A DNA stretch of 64,000 bases from Pseudofabraea citricarpa (taxonomy: Eukaryota; Ascomycota; Leotiomycetes; Helotiales; Dermateaceae). The notes beneath the pieces are model-generated. The model was not told the origin of the DNA. It saw nothing but the letters and a program-made list of their open reading frames with translations, and did not search any database. Shown here piece by piece: positions 55,008-64,000 of this stretch (positions are counted from its first letter, which is position 1; every line of letters begins with the position of its first letter). The DNA is taken from positions 992,001 to 1,056,000 of the forward strand of contig JAPWGK010000015.1 in the NCBI GenBank assembly GCA_029641185.1, written 5' to 3'. The position numbers and the translations under genes were made by a program.

Positions 55008-55589
55008 AGGCTCTTTCTAGCAGGCAGGCCATTGTAAAATGATTTTATAGCGAAGCGCGGCGTTGGGGTTAGGTTATCATAGCTGATGCAATAGTCAAGC
55101 AACCAAAATTTGAATTACGTGCATTGTTTTAGAGACCTCTCATGATTCAGTGCAATCGAGACTTGTGAGGTATAAGGTAATATAATAATAGCTTTAGCAT
55201 GTATATTTCCAAGCAGATCAAATATTAAAATCCGTTTGTACTAGTGTCTAATTCGACTAGATGCAGTTCAAATACCGTATGTCATGATTCTTAAGAAAGA
55301 ATGTAAGTGCTGCTAGGAAGGATCATACCAGACCAATCATATAATCGCAATACAGTTTCCTAGGTGCCTGCTTGGTGAAACACATTTTTCTCTTTTTACA
55401 TCTACCCTTTTTCTAGGAAGGAGGGCGTGAAACTGTATTGTTTGTATATACTCTCCAGGTACGGAGTACGTCGCCCAAGAACATCACTACCCCACTATTG
55501 TCAACAAGACCTCACTCATCCCCTTTTATTTCAATACTCTCCTCATCTCTAGCTAAAATTAAACCCAAACTCAAAAATAAAAACCAAAA
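55008..55589. other. Intergenic region between SDE2 and the amidohydrolase gene
   Basis: SDE2 3' flank and promoter of the amidohydrolase gene. AT-rich, with an A-rich leader just before 55590. No gene recognised. Confidence 0.45.
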
Positions 55590-57770
55590 ATGCAAACTAC
55601 AGCCCTTCGTTATTTACTACGAGCCCGACTCAATCCCAAGCCATTTCTTAGCTCTGCTCGTCCAATCCACCGAAGCTTCGCAGTCACACCATGGCGATAT
55701 ATTAGGACGACGGAACTTTCTGAAGAACAGCTTGCCCATGTTAGCATTAATCGGGAGCGGTTATGGAGAGATTTGCATGCGACTTGTGAGTGGGGTAAGG
55801 GAGAGAGATGGGGAGAGTAAGTGACATTGTGTTTTCTGATATCTTGCCTTGGTTTCAGATTGAGTTTGAAAACCATTAAGTGATGGGCTTTAGTTATTAC
55901 TATCCAACCTCTTTACAATTGATTTTGTTGTCATGGCACTGGGAGTCAACACTATGGTTGTGGCAATGGATTATATGTAACCACATGATCAATATGTCGC
56001 CGATATTTCAAGAAGTTTTCCGAAGACTTTAATTGTGAAGGGAGAAAGAGGTTTTTGCTGTTAAAATCATCCATCTTTCCGTTCTCAATCAATAGGTCTC
56101 CTAAGATGTTAATATTCTCCTTATCTAAGTACATTTTCAAAACTCATGCTAACCGCTCATCAGAGGACCAACCGACATTGGCATGTCACGCCTCACACTC
56201 ACAGACGCAGATAAAAAAGCTCGAGACTGGTTCGTTCAAACAACTGAATCGCTAGGTTGTAAAGTGACCATCGATGCGATGGGCAATATCTTTGCCGTTC
56301 GACCTGGGAAGAAAGATGGATTGGCAACTTTTGCGGGCTCGCATATGGATACGCAAGTAAGTCGATAAGAAGACCTCGTTGTTGCAATCTGAAGATTTTA
56401 ATTCAAGTGCGAAATAGCCTACCGGCGGAAGATATGATGGGATTCTTGGAGTGCATGCTGGAATCGAGGCGCTCAAGACTATGAATGATCTTAATATCGA
56501 GACGGAATTTCCAACCGGTAAGTTTCAAAGCGTAATGCTTCGGGTTCCGTGAATATGTCGTACTAAATTTCCGATTCTCAACAGGTGTAATCAATTGGAG
56601 TAAGTTTTTGATTTGGAATCCCAGGTATATCACTGGTTTATCCCAGATGCAAAGTTGTGTCGTTTAGCTGTTAATCGAAGATACCACGCGCCGGTTACAT
56701 AATCTTGAGTAGGCATCATACTGACCACACAATAGCTAATGAAGAGGGCGCTCGTTTTCCTATTTCAATGGTATCATCCGGTGTCTGGGCTGGCGCAATT
56801 TCTCTAGAAGATGCCTATAATCTCGTCGAGGTCGGCGGTGGTAAAGCAACTCAAAAATCCGAGCTCGAAAGAATAGGATATCTCGGGTCAGTAGAAGCAA
56901 GTCACGAAGCAAACCCGATTGCAGCACATTTCGAGCTCCATATCGAGCAGGGTCCAATCCTTGAGCAATCTGGAGGAAAGATCGGAGCTGTTGAGGGCGT
57001 GCAGGCTTATAGGTGGCACACCATCACCGTCAATGGACGAGATTGCCATACGGGAACCACAGATCTAGTTAACAGATCAGATGCTATGCTTACAGCAGCG
57101 AAGCTGATCTTGCACAGTCACAATAAAGCCTCTGAGCTCGGATGTTTAGCGTTAGTATACTTGCTTTTTATTCCTCATCTATACTGACTTCGATAGATCC
57201 ACGGGTATTCTAACTCTGAAGCCTGGTTCCACGAATACCGTTCCAGGATTTGTTCAATTTTCTCTTGATATTAGGTCTCCCCAAGATGCTAAAGTGCTTG
57301 AGTTGGAAGAAACACTCAAGAGAGACTTTGCCCAGATCGCAGCTGGAGAAGAGGTTGGTGGGTTAAATACCCTTGGTACGAAAGGAAAAGGTTGTACTGT
57401 TGATTGGAGGCTTGATACAACAAGCCCTGCTACTCTATTCCATAAGGATTGCATACAGTGCGTGGAGGCGAGTGCAAATGATATGCTAGGCCCTCAAGCC
57501 GCAACACAGGTTCAAAGAATGACTTCCGGTGCGGGACATGACAGGTATCTTCACGTCCATTTTATCAATTATTCTTGACTGCTTACTTGGATACATAGCG
57601 TATACACATCCCGCCGCGCTCCTACGAGCATGGTATTCGTTCCTTGCAGAGATGGAGTGAGTCACAACCCGGCCGAATACTGCAACTCGGAGGACTGCGG
57701 AAATGGAGCCCAAGTTCTGCTAGGCGCAATTCTACGCTATGATAGGTTGAGAGCAGAAAGAACCACATAG
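55590..57770 (+). CDS. M20-family N-carbamoyl-L-amino acid / beta-ureidopropionase-type amidohydrolase
   Basis: Seven exons, 55590-55816, 56164-56356, 56418-56517, 56585-56599, 56736-57150, 57197-57544 and 57599-57770, give 489 residues with every phase correct. The N-terminus (MQTTALRYLLRARLNPKPFL ...) is Arg-rich with no acidic residues, suggesting mitochondrial import. Metal-site motifs of the hydantoinase/carbamoylase M20 group are FAGSHMDTQPTGGRYDGILG, VINWTNEEGARFP, HFELHIEQGPILE, VQAYRWHTITVNGRDCHTGT, RMTSGAGHDSVYTSRRAPTSM and the C-terminal SHNPAEYC. The expected reaction is hydrolysis of an N-carbamoyl amino acid (for example N-carbamoyl-beta-alanine, pyrimidine catabolism; or the allantoate/ureidoglycine branch). 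Substrate cannot be decided from motifs. The fourth exon is only 15 nt. Confidence 0.9.
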
Positions 57771-58018
57771 ATTCGTATCTAAGACATCTAGCTTGGCAAC
57801 AGTAAAATATTAAAATGTACTTCACTTCAATAAACTTACTCAGTTGCAACAAGTTAGTGATTTTCAAAAGTTGTAAAGGGTTTCAATCACAATGTATATT
57901 CCAAATTCAATTGAATAAAACATCTCTATCAATTCGCATCAAGTGACTTGTATAGTACATAGTCCTTCCCTATGAACTGCTCCTCTATCCATCGTACGAT
58001 CTTTCAAAGGCATCCACT

Positions 58019-58571
58019 CTACTGGTCGAGACGTGTAGGGAATGTTCCGGCCTCTGATAAGACTCATCAGTCAAGTTTTTGCAGGAAACTGTATCATTGA
58101 CTTACCGCGCTGGTCATCCCATCGCTCACACCATGCGGATGGGCACAAAGATTTGTAGGCAAGGAAGAACTATAACAACGTCAGACCTGAATATCTGCAA
58201 TCCTCCGGAACATAATTACTTGACGGCAAGGCGCAAAATCCTCTCCCTTGGCTAAAATGCACTTGTGGTAGTCGACATAGTTTTGCCAGCAGTGCTTGGT
58301 CTGGTTTTGGTTCGGGAAGCGGGCGTCGAAGCCTATAAATCGGGGTCAATGGCGATTTCCTTCAACAACAAACACACTTCCACCACTCGGATCGCAGATC
58401 GCATCGTTTCGGTCGTCTTGGAGTAGTTCGGGGAGTATCTTACCAGCTGTAGTAGAGTCAGTTAGCATACAGGTCACATCAGGCCACCGCTGCTCGGGCG
58501 GCCATGGATCGGGCATGGAGCTTACCAGTCACGAACTTGAAAGGCTTGGTCTCGCGTTCTCCGTCAGACAT
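58019..58571 (-). CDS. cox12: Cytochrome c oxidase subunit VIb (Cox12)
   Basis: Exons complement(58019-58053, 58106-58169, 58220-58332, 58526-58571) give 85 residues. The alternative with an extra 3-nt exon (58444-58446) gives 86. The protein reads [15 protein letters not shown], then [19 protein letters not shown], the Cox12/COX6B signature. The twin Cys motifs are present: [11 protein letters not shown] (CX9C) and [12 protein letters not shown] (CX10C). They form two disulphides after Mia40-dependent import into the intermembrane space. The C-terminus is [16 protein letters not shown]. Cox12 bridges the complex IV dimer on the intermembrane-space side. It is divergent to the MLRQ gene, with 215 bases between the two start codons. 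Confidence 0.93.
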
Positions 58572-58786
58572 TGTTGCGGTGGATTTGAGTGGAGTGAATA
58601 GTTGTGTAGGGAAATCAATTGGTGAGGAAAGAGAGGGAGTTCGGTATGTCGTCGTATGTCGAACATCTCTCAAGCTTTAACCGAACCTCGTTTTGGAACT
58701 AGCGCCTGTGGTAATCCGAACCTCAAGCTGTTTCCCGGACCTGAGGAACACCACAACAAGACGGAACTGAAAGAACCACAATCACC
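58572..58786. promoter_or_regulatory. Bidirectional promoter of COX12 and the MLRQ gene
   Basis: Only 215 bases separate the two divergent respiratory genes. ATTGG at 58618-58622 is a CCAAT box on the minus strand, the core site of the HAP complex that drives respiratory genes in fungi. The motif is short; the assignment rests on context. Confidence 0.45.
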
Positions 58787-59254
58787 ATGCAGCCAACTAC
58801 TGCTCTCAGGATGTTCCAGCCTACGAAGAGGATGATGAGACCTGTTCCCGTAAGTTCCCAGTGTATGCCATGGGTGTTAGGTCAGCAGAAACTAATTGAC
58901 CTTGATTTGCAGAAGGAGGAGCACAGCGGTACGTAGCTATCACCAGTCTAGCACCCATCCGACCTTCCAAAAATACTTTCATGGATCCAAGGAGCGCATA
59001 TAGGCATCCCGAAACTGATCAATTGGCTATATAGCTCACACTATCTCTCAACGATTGCGCCAATTGAAGAAGATTCCCCCGGAGTTGATCCCCCTCGGTA
59101 GGACTCACTGAACCCCTCAACAACGGTCACAGTGTATTGATTCTCTGTAGGAATCGTCGTCGGCATTGCCGTTGGTGCTGCTTTCTACTCCATGGGCCGC
59201 AAGCTTATTGTCGATAAGCAAATGCGTCTCAGCCGTCAAAATAGAAAGGAATAG
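58787..59254 (+). CDS. NADH-ubiquinone reductase complex I MLRQ/B12D-type subunit
   Basis: Four exons, 58787-58849, 58913-58928, 59035-59097 and 59151-59254, give 81 residues. The second exon is only 16 nt. The protein begins MQPTTALRMFQPTKRMMRPV, a basic N-terminus. It continues KEEHSAHTISQRLRQLKKIP and then a single transmembrane helix LGIVVGIAVGAAFYSMGRKL, typical of the MLRQ/B12D family (NDUFA4-like in animals). It ends DKQMRLSRQNRKE. The subunit sits in the mitochondrial inner membrane and associates with complex I or IV. The shared promoter with COX12 fits coordinated respiratory expression. Confidence 0.85.
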
Positions 59255-59530
59255 ATACAGCGGTATGAAGGGGAAGCAGGAACTCGTCGTATGGGGACCT
59301 TCGTTTTGTTATTGTTTGCGGGGAGCACACTTGGAACGCCGAGGACGAGTCCTTGGTGATGTATAAAGCAACGAAGGCATCTTTCGTACAAATAAAAATC
59401 GTATGACCCAGATTCTTGGCACTTATACCGAGCCAATTCTGTCTCCAAACCCCCCAATGATTATGACTACGTCCAAACGCCAGTGAAATGCCCTATCCCT
59501 CCAACGCCCATAGCATATAACTAGTAGAAA

Positions 59531-60096
59531 TCATGCCGGCTTAGGCCCTGCAACATCTAAACCTTCCAGTCCTTGCATTGGGTCATCAGCTCTTTCTCCA
59601 CCACCTGATTTAGCTCTCTCTGCAGCCAGTTTATCTTCCTCACTGACAGCATTCTCGGCCAGCCAGCCTTCCTGTTGACTTGTTAGACAGTAAGCCATTG
59701 AAGACTTTGAATTTTGCTTACCTGCTCCCACAAGGCTGTCTTGCTTCCCAACCCTTCATTAACATTCTTTGGAGGTTTCGCAGGAGAGACCTTAATCACT
59801 CTTCCAAAAAGTTCTGATTGGTCCATATTATCAATGGCATCTTTGGTGTCATCTGGATCCTCAAATTCTACATATCCAAAGCCTCTATGAAGCTCTGTAG
59901 AATTGGGCCCCTCTGGCTTTCTGTCAGATCAGTCAGTAAAATGAATGAAAATCAGATGTAGAGCTGGATCTTACGGTAAAGAAACGTCAGCTATCTCTCC
60001 GAAGGGCAAGAAGGCTGCTTGAAGATTTGCAGCCGTGATCATTGGCGCCAATCCTCCGACATAGACTGTCGCTTTCCAGCGTGCCTGGTCCGTCAT
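59531..60096 (-). CDS. RRM-domain RNA-binding protein (cyclophilin E RRM-like)
   Basis: Three exons, complement(59531-59671, 59722-59920, 59975-60096), give 153 residues. A single RRM occupies residues about 9-88: RNP2 is VYVGGL, followed by APMITAANLQAAFLPFGEI, and RNP1 is HRGFGYVEF, with FGRVIKVSPAKP closing the fold. This RRM resembles that of cyclophilin E/CYP33, but no cyclophilin domain follows. The C-terminal 55 residues are acidic and disordered (VSEEDKLAAERAKSGGGE). It is probably nuclear and related to mRNA processing; a precise role is not known. It is divergent to SEC31, 600 bases away. Confidence 0.85.
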
Positions 60097-60697
60097 AATG
60101 TCTGGTTAAGCTGGAGTTTAATGCTTCAAAAAAAGAGGGCCGATTGTTCTTGAACTACTCTAGATCTGGAGCACCAGATGTAAATTCTATGCATGATCAC
60201 GTGTAGAAGCTTTGGGCTTCGATTTGGTGCTCCGCGAGCGCCCGCTAAATGGCCGCCAGGTATTGTTAGGTATACGAAAGCTCTTTTGCTGGTTCCCTCG
60301 AGCAATCACAGTAGATAAATAATTCTGTTTGTATCATCTGCTAAATTTACCCTAATTATCACAATGACCAGTTTCCATTTTAGCCGATGTTTTATTTCTT
60401 TTTTGCCCTGCAGGACCCCATATTCGATTATATTCGCTATGCAGTCACGTGTTTCTCCACAGCCTTGACGTTGTTCTAACTTGGTTCGCGAGACAGGGTG
60501 TATGGGGAAGTCAGAAATGTGGCCACACCTTCATAATAACCATAACACAACTTACCAACCAGAGGCATAGCTGCATTCATCCTTTTGATCGCGACCCTGC
60601 AGCTTATATTGCCCTCTAATTTTCAATCTTGGCTTGTTGAGGGGCAAGCTCCAGCAATCCCTTAGCAACTGCGTGTCGACCTACATACAACCACAAC
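60097..60697. promoter_or_regulatory. Divergent region between the RRM gene and SEC31
   Basis: A 601-base gap without an ORF of note. Nothing specific recognised. Confidence 0.45.
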
Positions 60698-63600
60698 ATG
60701 GTCCGTTTAAGAGAGATCCCCAGGACGGCGGCCTTTGCCTGGTCTCCCGGATCTGAGTTGCCTCTCGTAGTCACTGGTACCAGAGCAGGCGCTGTTGATG
60801 CCGATTTTTCAGACGAGACAAAGCTGGAATTATGGGACTTGACTTTAGATGATCTAGAGCAAGGTGTTGAGCTTCAACCCATTGCTAGCATTAGTACCGA
60901 TTCTAGGTATTCATACTTCTAGGAAGGTCTTCTTCGTGTGCTGCTGCTAACCTACTATCTCCAGGTTCCACGACATTGCATGGGCACCTGCGAACGACGA
61001 TCACCCAAGAGGTATTATTGCCGGAGCTCTCGAGAATGGATCTTTGGACTTGTGGGACGCTGAGAAGCTTATAAACGGAGCCGAAGATGCTTTCATGTCA
61101 CGAACAACAAAACATACTGGCGCTATCAAGTCGCTGCAGTTCAATCCATTGAAGCCACAAATCCTGGCGACCGCTGGCACAAAGGGAGAGCTGTTCATCT
61201 ACGACGTCAATGATATCGCTAATCCTTTCCGCCTCGGCACGGCTGCAGCAAGATCAGACGATCTAGAGTGTGTAGCATGGAATAGAAAGGTGCCACATAT
61301 TTTGGCAACTGGTGGCAGTGGGGGATTTGTCACCGTTTGGGACCTCAAGACGAAGAAGGCATCACTTACGTTGAATAACAACCGCAAGGCTGTTGGTGCA
61401 ATTGCTTGGGATCCAGACAATGCGACCAAGCTTCTCACTGCTACGCCAGATGACTCGAGTCCTGTCATTTTGCTTTGGGACTTAAGAAACTCCAATGCGC
61501 CGGAGCGTACATTACAAGGGCATGACCAAGGAATCTTGTCGTTATCGTGGTGTCAGCAGGATAGCGATTTGTTACTTTCATGTGGCAAGGATAACAGGAC
61601 TCTATTGTGGAACCCACAGACTGGCGAGAAGCTAGGTGAATTCCCAGAGGTTACCAACTGGACATTCCAAACTAGATTCAATCCTCACAATGCTGCTCTC
61701 TCTGCAACTGCGTCATTTGATGGCAAAATCTCCATCCAGACACTCCAAAATACTAATCCCACCGCGGCACAAACATCAGTGCAAGGCCCAGCAGATGGTG
61801 AGGACTTCTTCACCAAGGCCCAAACACAACCTCAAGGTGCATCGTTTTCGTTGCAGAAGGCTCCTAAGTGGCTTGAACGTCCTTCTGGTGCTTCATTCGG
61901 GTTTGGAGGGAAAATCGTAAGCTTCGGCTTGCTGACAAGTGTTGCCGGCAAGCCTAGATCTTCCAAGATTCAAATATCAAACTTCTCAGTAGATTCTGAC
62001 GTTGGTTCTGCCACGGAAGCCTTTGAGACAGCACTCAAATCTGGAGACATTGGAAGTATTTGTGAATCCCACATTTCTCAGGCCAAGACTGAAGAGGAGA
62101 AGGCCGATTGGAAGGTCATTGAGACACTGATTGCCGAGAACCCACGGAAACAGGTTACTGAGTACCTTGGGTTCTCTGATGTCGAAGAAGCTACCAATGG
62201 GGTTGCTGACTCTGATGCTCAAGAATCAGACAAGCAGACTGACGAAGCTACGACCAATGGAAAGACTGCTAAGAGCAATCGCCTATCTACGTTTTTCTCT
62301 GATGGTGCTGAAGGTGCTGATGGCGATGATTTCTTATCTACTATTGCAGCCACAAAAGGAACCAAGACTGATAATCCCTTCCACTTGTTCTCGGAAACCG
62401 ACAGTGCCTCGGAGAAGGATATTACAAAGGCCTTGATACTTGGAAACTTCGAAAAGGCCATGACCATTTGCCTGAAGGAGGATCGTATAGCGGACGCTTT
62501 CATTATTGCCAATTGTGGAGGCAAAGAGTTACTTGAAAAGGCACAGGCTGCATACTTGGCCCAAAAGAGTGATAAACCTAACTATCTCCGCCTTCTTTCT
62601 TCCGTCATCGGCAAGAATCTATGGGATGTTGTGTACAACGCAGACCTCTCTAACTGGAAAGAGACTATGGCAACGCTGTGCACTTACGCAGATCCTAATG
62701 AGTTTCCGGATCTGTGTGAGGCTCTAGGAGACAGAGTGTCAGAATCTGGATCTTCTAAAGATGCTTCTTTCTGTTACTTGGTAGGATCTAAACTGGAGAA
62801 AGTTGTGACCATCTGGATCGCCGAGCTGGAGGAGAGCGAGCAGGCTGGAATACAGGAGCTCACAGGAGACTCGACATTCTCCGTCCACGCACGCTCATTG
62901 CAGAGTTTCATTGAGAAAGTGACCGTTTTCAGAGATGTCACGAAGTTCCAAGATACCGACAAAAATCTGACAGCAGACTGGAAACTTGCTCCTCTATACG
63001 ACAAATATACCGAGTATGCTGATATAGTTGCTGCTCATGGTCATCTTTCTATTGCTGAGAGGTACCTCGACCTTCTCCCTGTCAATTATCCAGCAGCAGA
63101 GGTCGCTCGGAACAGAGTAAAGCTTGCATCAAGAAAGGCCGCCCCACAAGCCGCAGCTCGTCATGACCCGAAAGCTGGCAGATTGCCAGGACGTGCTGCT
63201 CCTAGTGTGGGATATCAACCTCCTCAAGCCCAAACTGCCGCCCCAAGTCGCGCTCCCCTGAACGCATATGCGCCTCCTACAACGACACCGGCTTCGAATC
63301 CATATGCTCCGCCAAACAGCACAGCGGCTGCTAACCCCTACGCTCCTCCAACCAGCATTGCTGCTACAAACGCTTATGCCCCACCCACCAATTCATACGC
63401 TCCTCAACAAGGTTACCAACAACCACAATCGGGATACAATACTGGCTATGCAAGTGCCAATTCAGGTTACGGGGCTCCTCCACAAAACTTTGGAGCACCT
63501 CCCCGAAATACAACCCCGTCAATGCCACCACCTTCCAAATCAACCACCATGCAGGATTGGAATGACCTCCCCCCAGGGTTTGCAAAGCCACCCGCTCCAA

Positions 63601-64000
63601 GACGAAATACACCTGGACCCCCTCCAGCACCTATCACTTCACCATTCCCAAATCAGCAGAACCTTTCCATGCCCCCTCCACAGTCTCCTTTTGGAGGACC
63701 TAGAGGCACGGCAACTCCCCCTCCACCTCCACCGAAGGGGCCTGCTCCGCCTCGGGTAACATCACCGCCTGGTGGTCAGGGTTTCCAACAACCTGGAAGA
63801 CCATCATCTGCTGCCAATACTTACGCACCGGCTACACCAAACCAACCATATGGACAGATGGCACCACCTCCTCCAACCATCCCACGTGGTCAATCGCCAT
63901 ATAATGCACCTCCAGCTGGGGCACCTCCATCAAATAGATACGCACCTGCACCTGCCGCACAGCAGTACTCGCAACCACCACCTACTCAGTCTCAGATGGC
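60698..64000 (+). CDS. sec31: COPII coat protein Sec31, 5' part (runs off the window)
   Basis: Exon 1 is 60698-60906 and exon 2 runs from 60965 past the window end; about 1081 residues are visible. The N-terminus [18 protein letters not shown] opens a seven-bladed WD40 propeller (residues 1-330; for example [22 protein letters not shown] repeats, [36 protein letters not shown]). It is followed by the blade-donating segment and the ancestral coatomer alpha-solenoid (about residues 480-770; [39 protein letters not shown]). A Pro/Gln-rich disordered region from about residue 790 has repeated NPYAPP motifs and PPP runs that bind Sec23. Sec13-Sec31 forms the outer COPII cage on ER exit sites. The C-terminal helical region lies beyond the window. 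Confidence 0.95.

Noticed and set aside
1..64000. CRISPR arrays, operons, insertion sequences or prophage
   Set aside because: The window is clearly eukaryotic (spliceosomal introns, COPII, bromodomain factor). No regularly spaced repeats, terminal inverted repeats, transposase or reverse transcriptase were seen.

Overview
The window reads as nuclear DNA of a filamentous ascomycete (Pezizomycotina). Genes are split by many short introns of about 45-70 bases with GTRNGT donors. Fungus-only families are present (Prm1, a Zn2Cys6 regulator, a LaeA-like methyltransferase, 2EXR proteins, Dsc3), and there is an intronless tRNA-Arg(ACG). The gene content, with 2EXR and F-box orphan genes, looks most like Leotiomycetes (Helotiales), but that placement is an inference, not proven from the sequence.

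Layout. 0.4-8.3 kb: PRM1 (cell fusion), an F-box protein and two divergent 2EXR paralogues. 10.4-20.6 kb: a membrane-anchored SGNH hydrolase, a Utp12-domain nucleolar protein, the BET-family factor Bdf1 and a TrhO-like rhodanese. 21.5 kb: tRNA-Arg. 22.7-34.4 kb: an accessory stretch with a Zn2Cys6 regulator, a cytochrome P450, an FAD amine-oxidase-like enzyme and a LaeA-like methyltransferase, interrupted by the SNARE gene VTI1. 35.6-41.0 kb: DSC3, kynurenine aminotransferase and an MFS sugar transporter. 42.6-48.3 kb: xanthine dehydrogenase and a small ABM-barrel protein. 49.4-64.0 kb: a polyol dehydrogenase, RPS10, SDE2, an M20-family N-carbamoyl amidohydrolase, COX12, an MLRQ/B12D complex I subunit, an RRM protein and the 5' part of SEC31, which is cut by the window end.

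Functional links. Xanthine dehydrogenase and the N-carbamoyl amidohydrolase both belong to purine/pyrimidine nitrogen salvage. The XDH promoter has a perfect match to the UaY consensus plus three GATA-factor motifs. COX12 and the MLRQ subunit are divergent and share a 215-base promoter, as do RPS10 and SDE2 (315 bases). Most of the rest is housekeeping.

The most unusual signal is splicing architecture. Splice-site reading and protein continuity imply many microexons: 11, 10, 14 and 16 nt in the polyol dehydrogenase; 7 and 21 nt in the LaeA-like gene; 15 nt in the amidohydrolase; 16 nt in MLRQ; 26 nt in the P450; and possibly 3 nt in COX12. In addition, the RPS10 start codon is split by an intron and the polyol dehydrogenase has a GC-AG intron. 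All gene models were built by hand from the sequence, with no alignments or transcripts.
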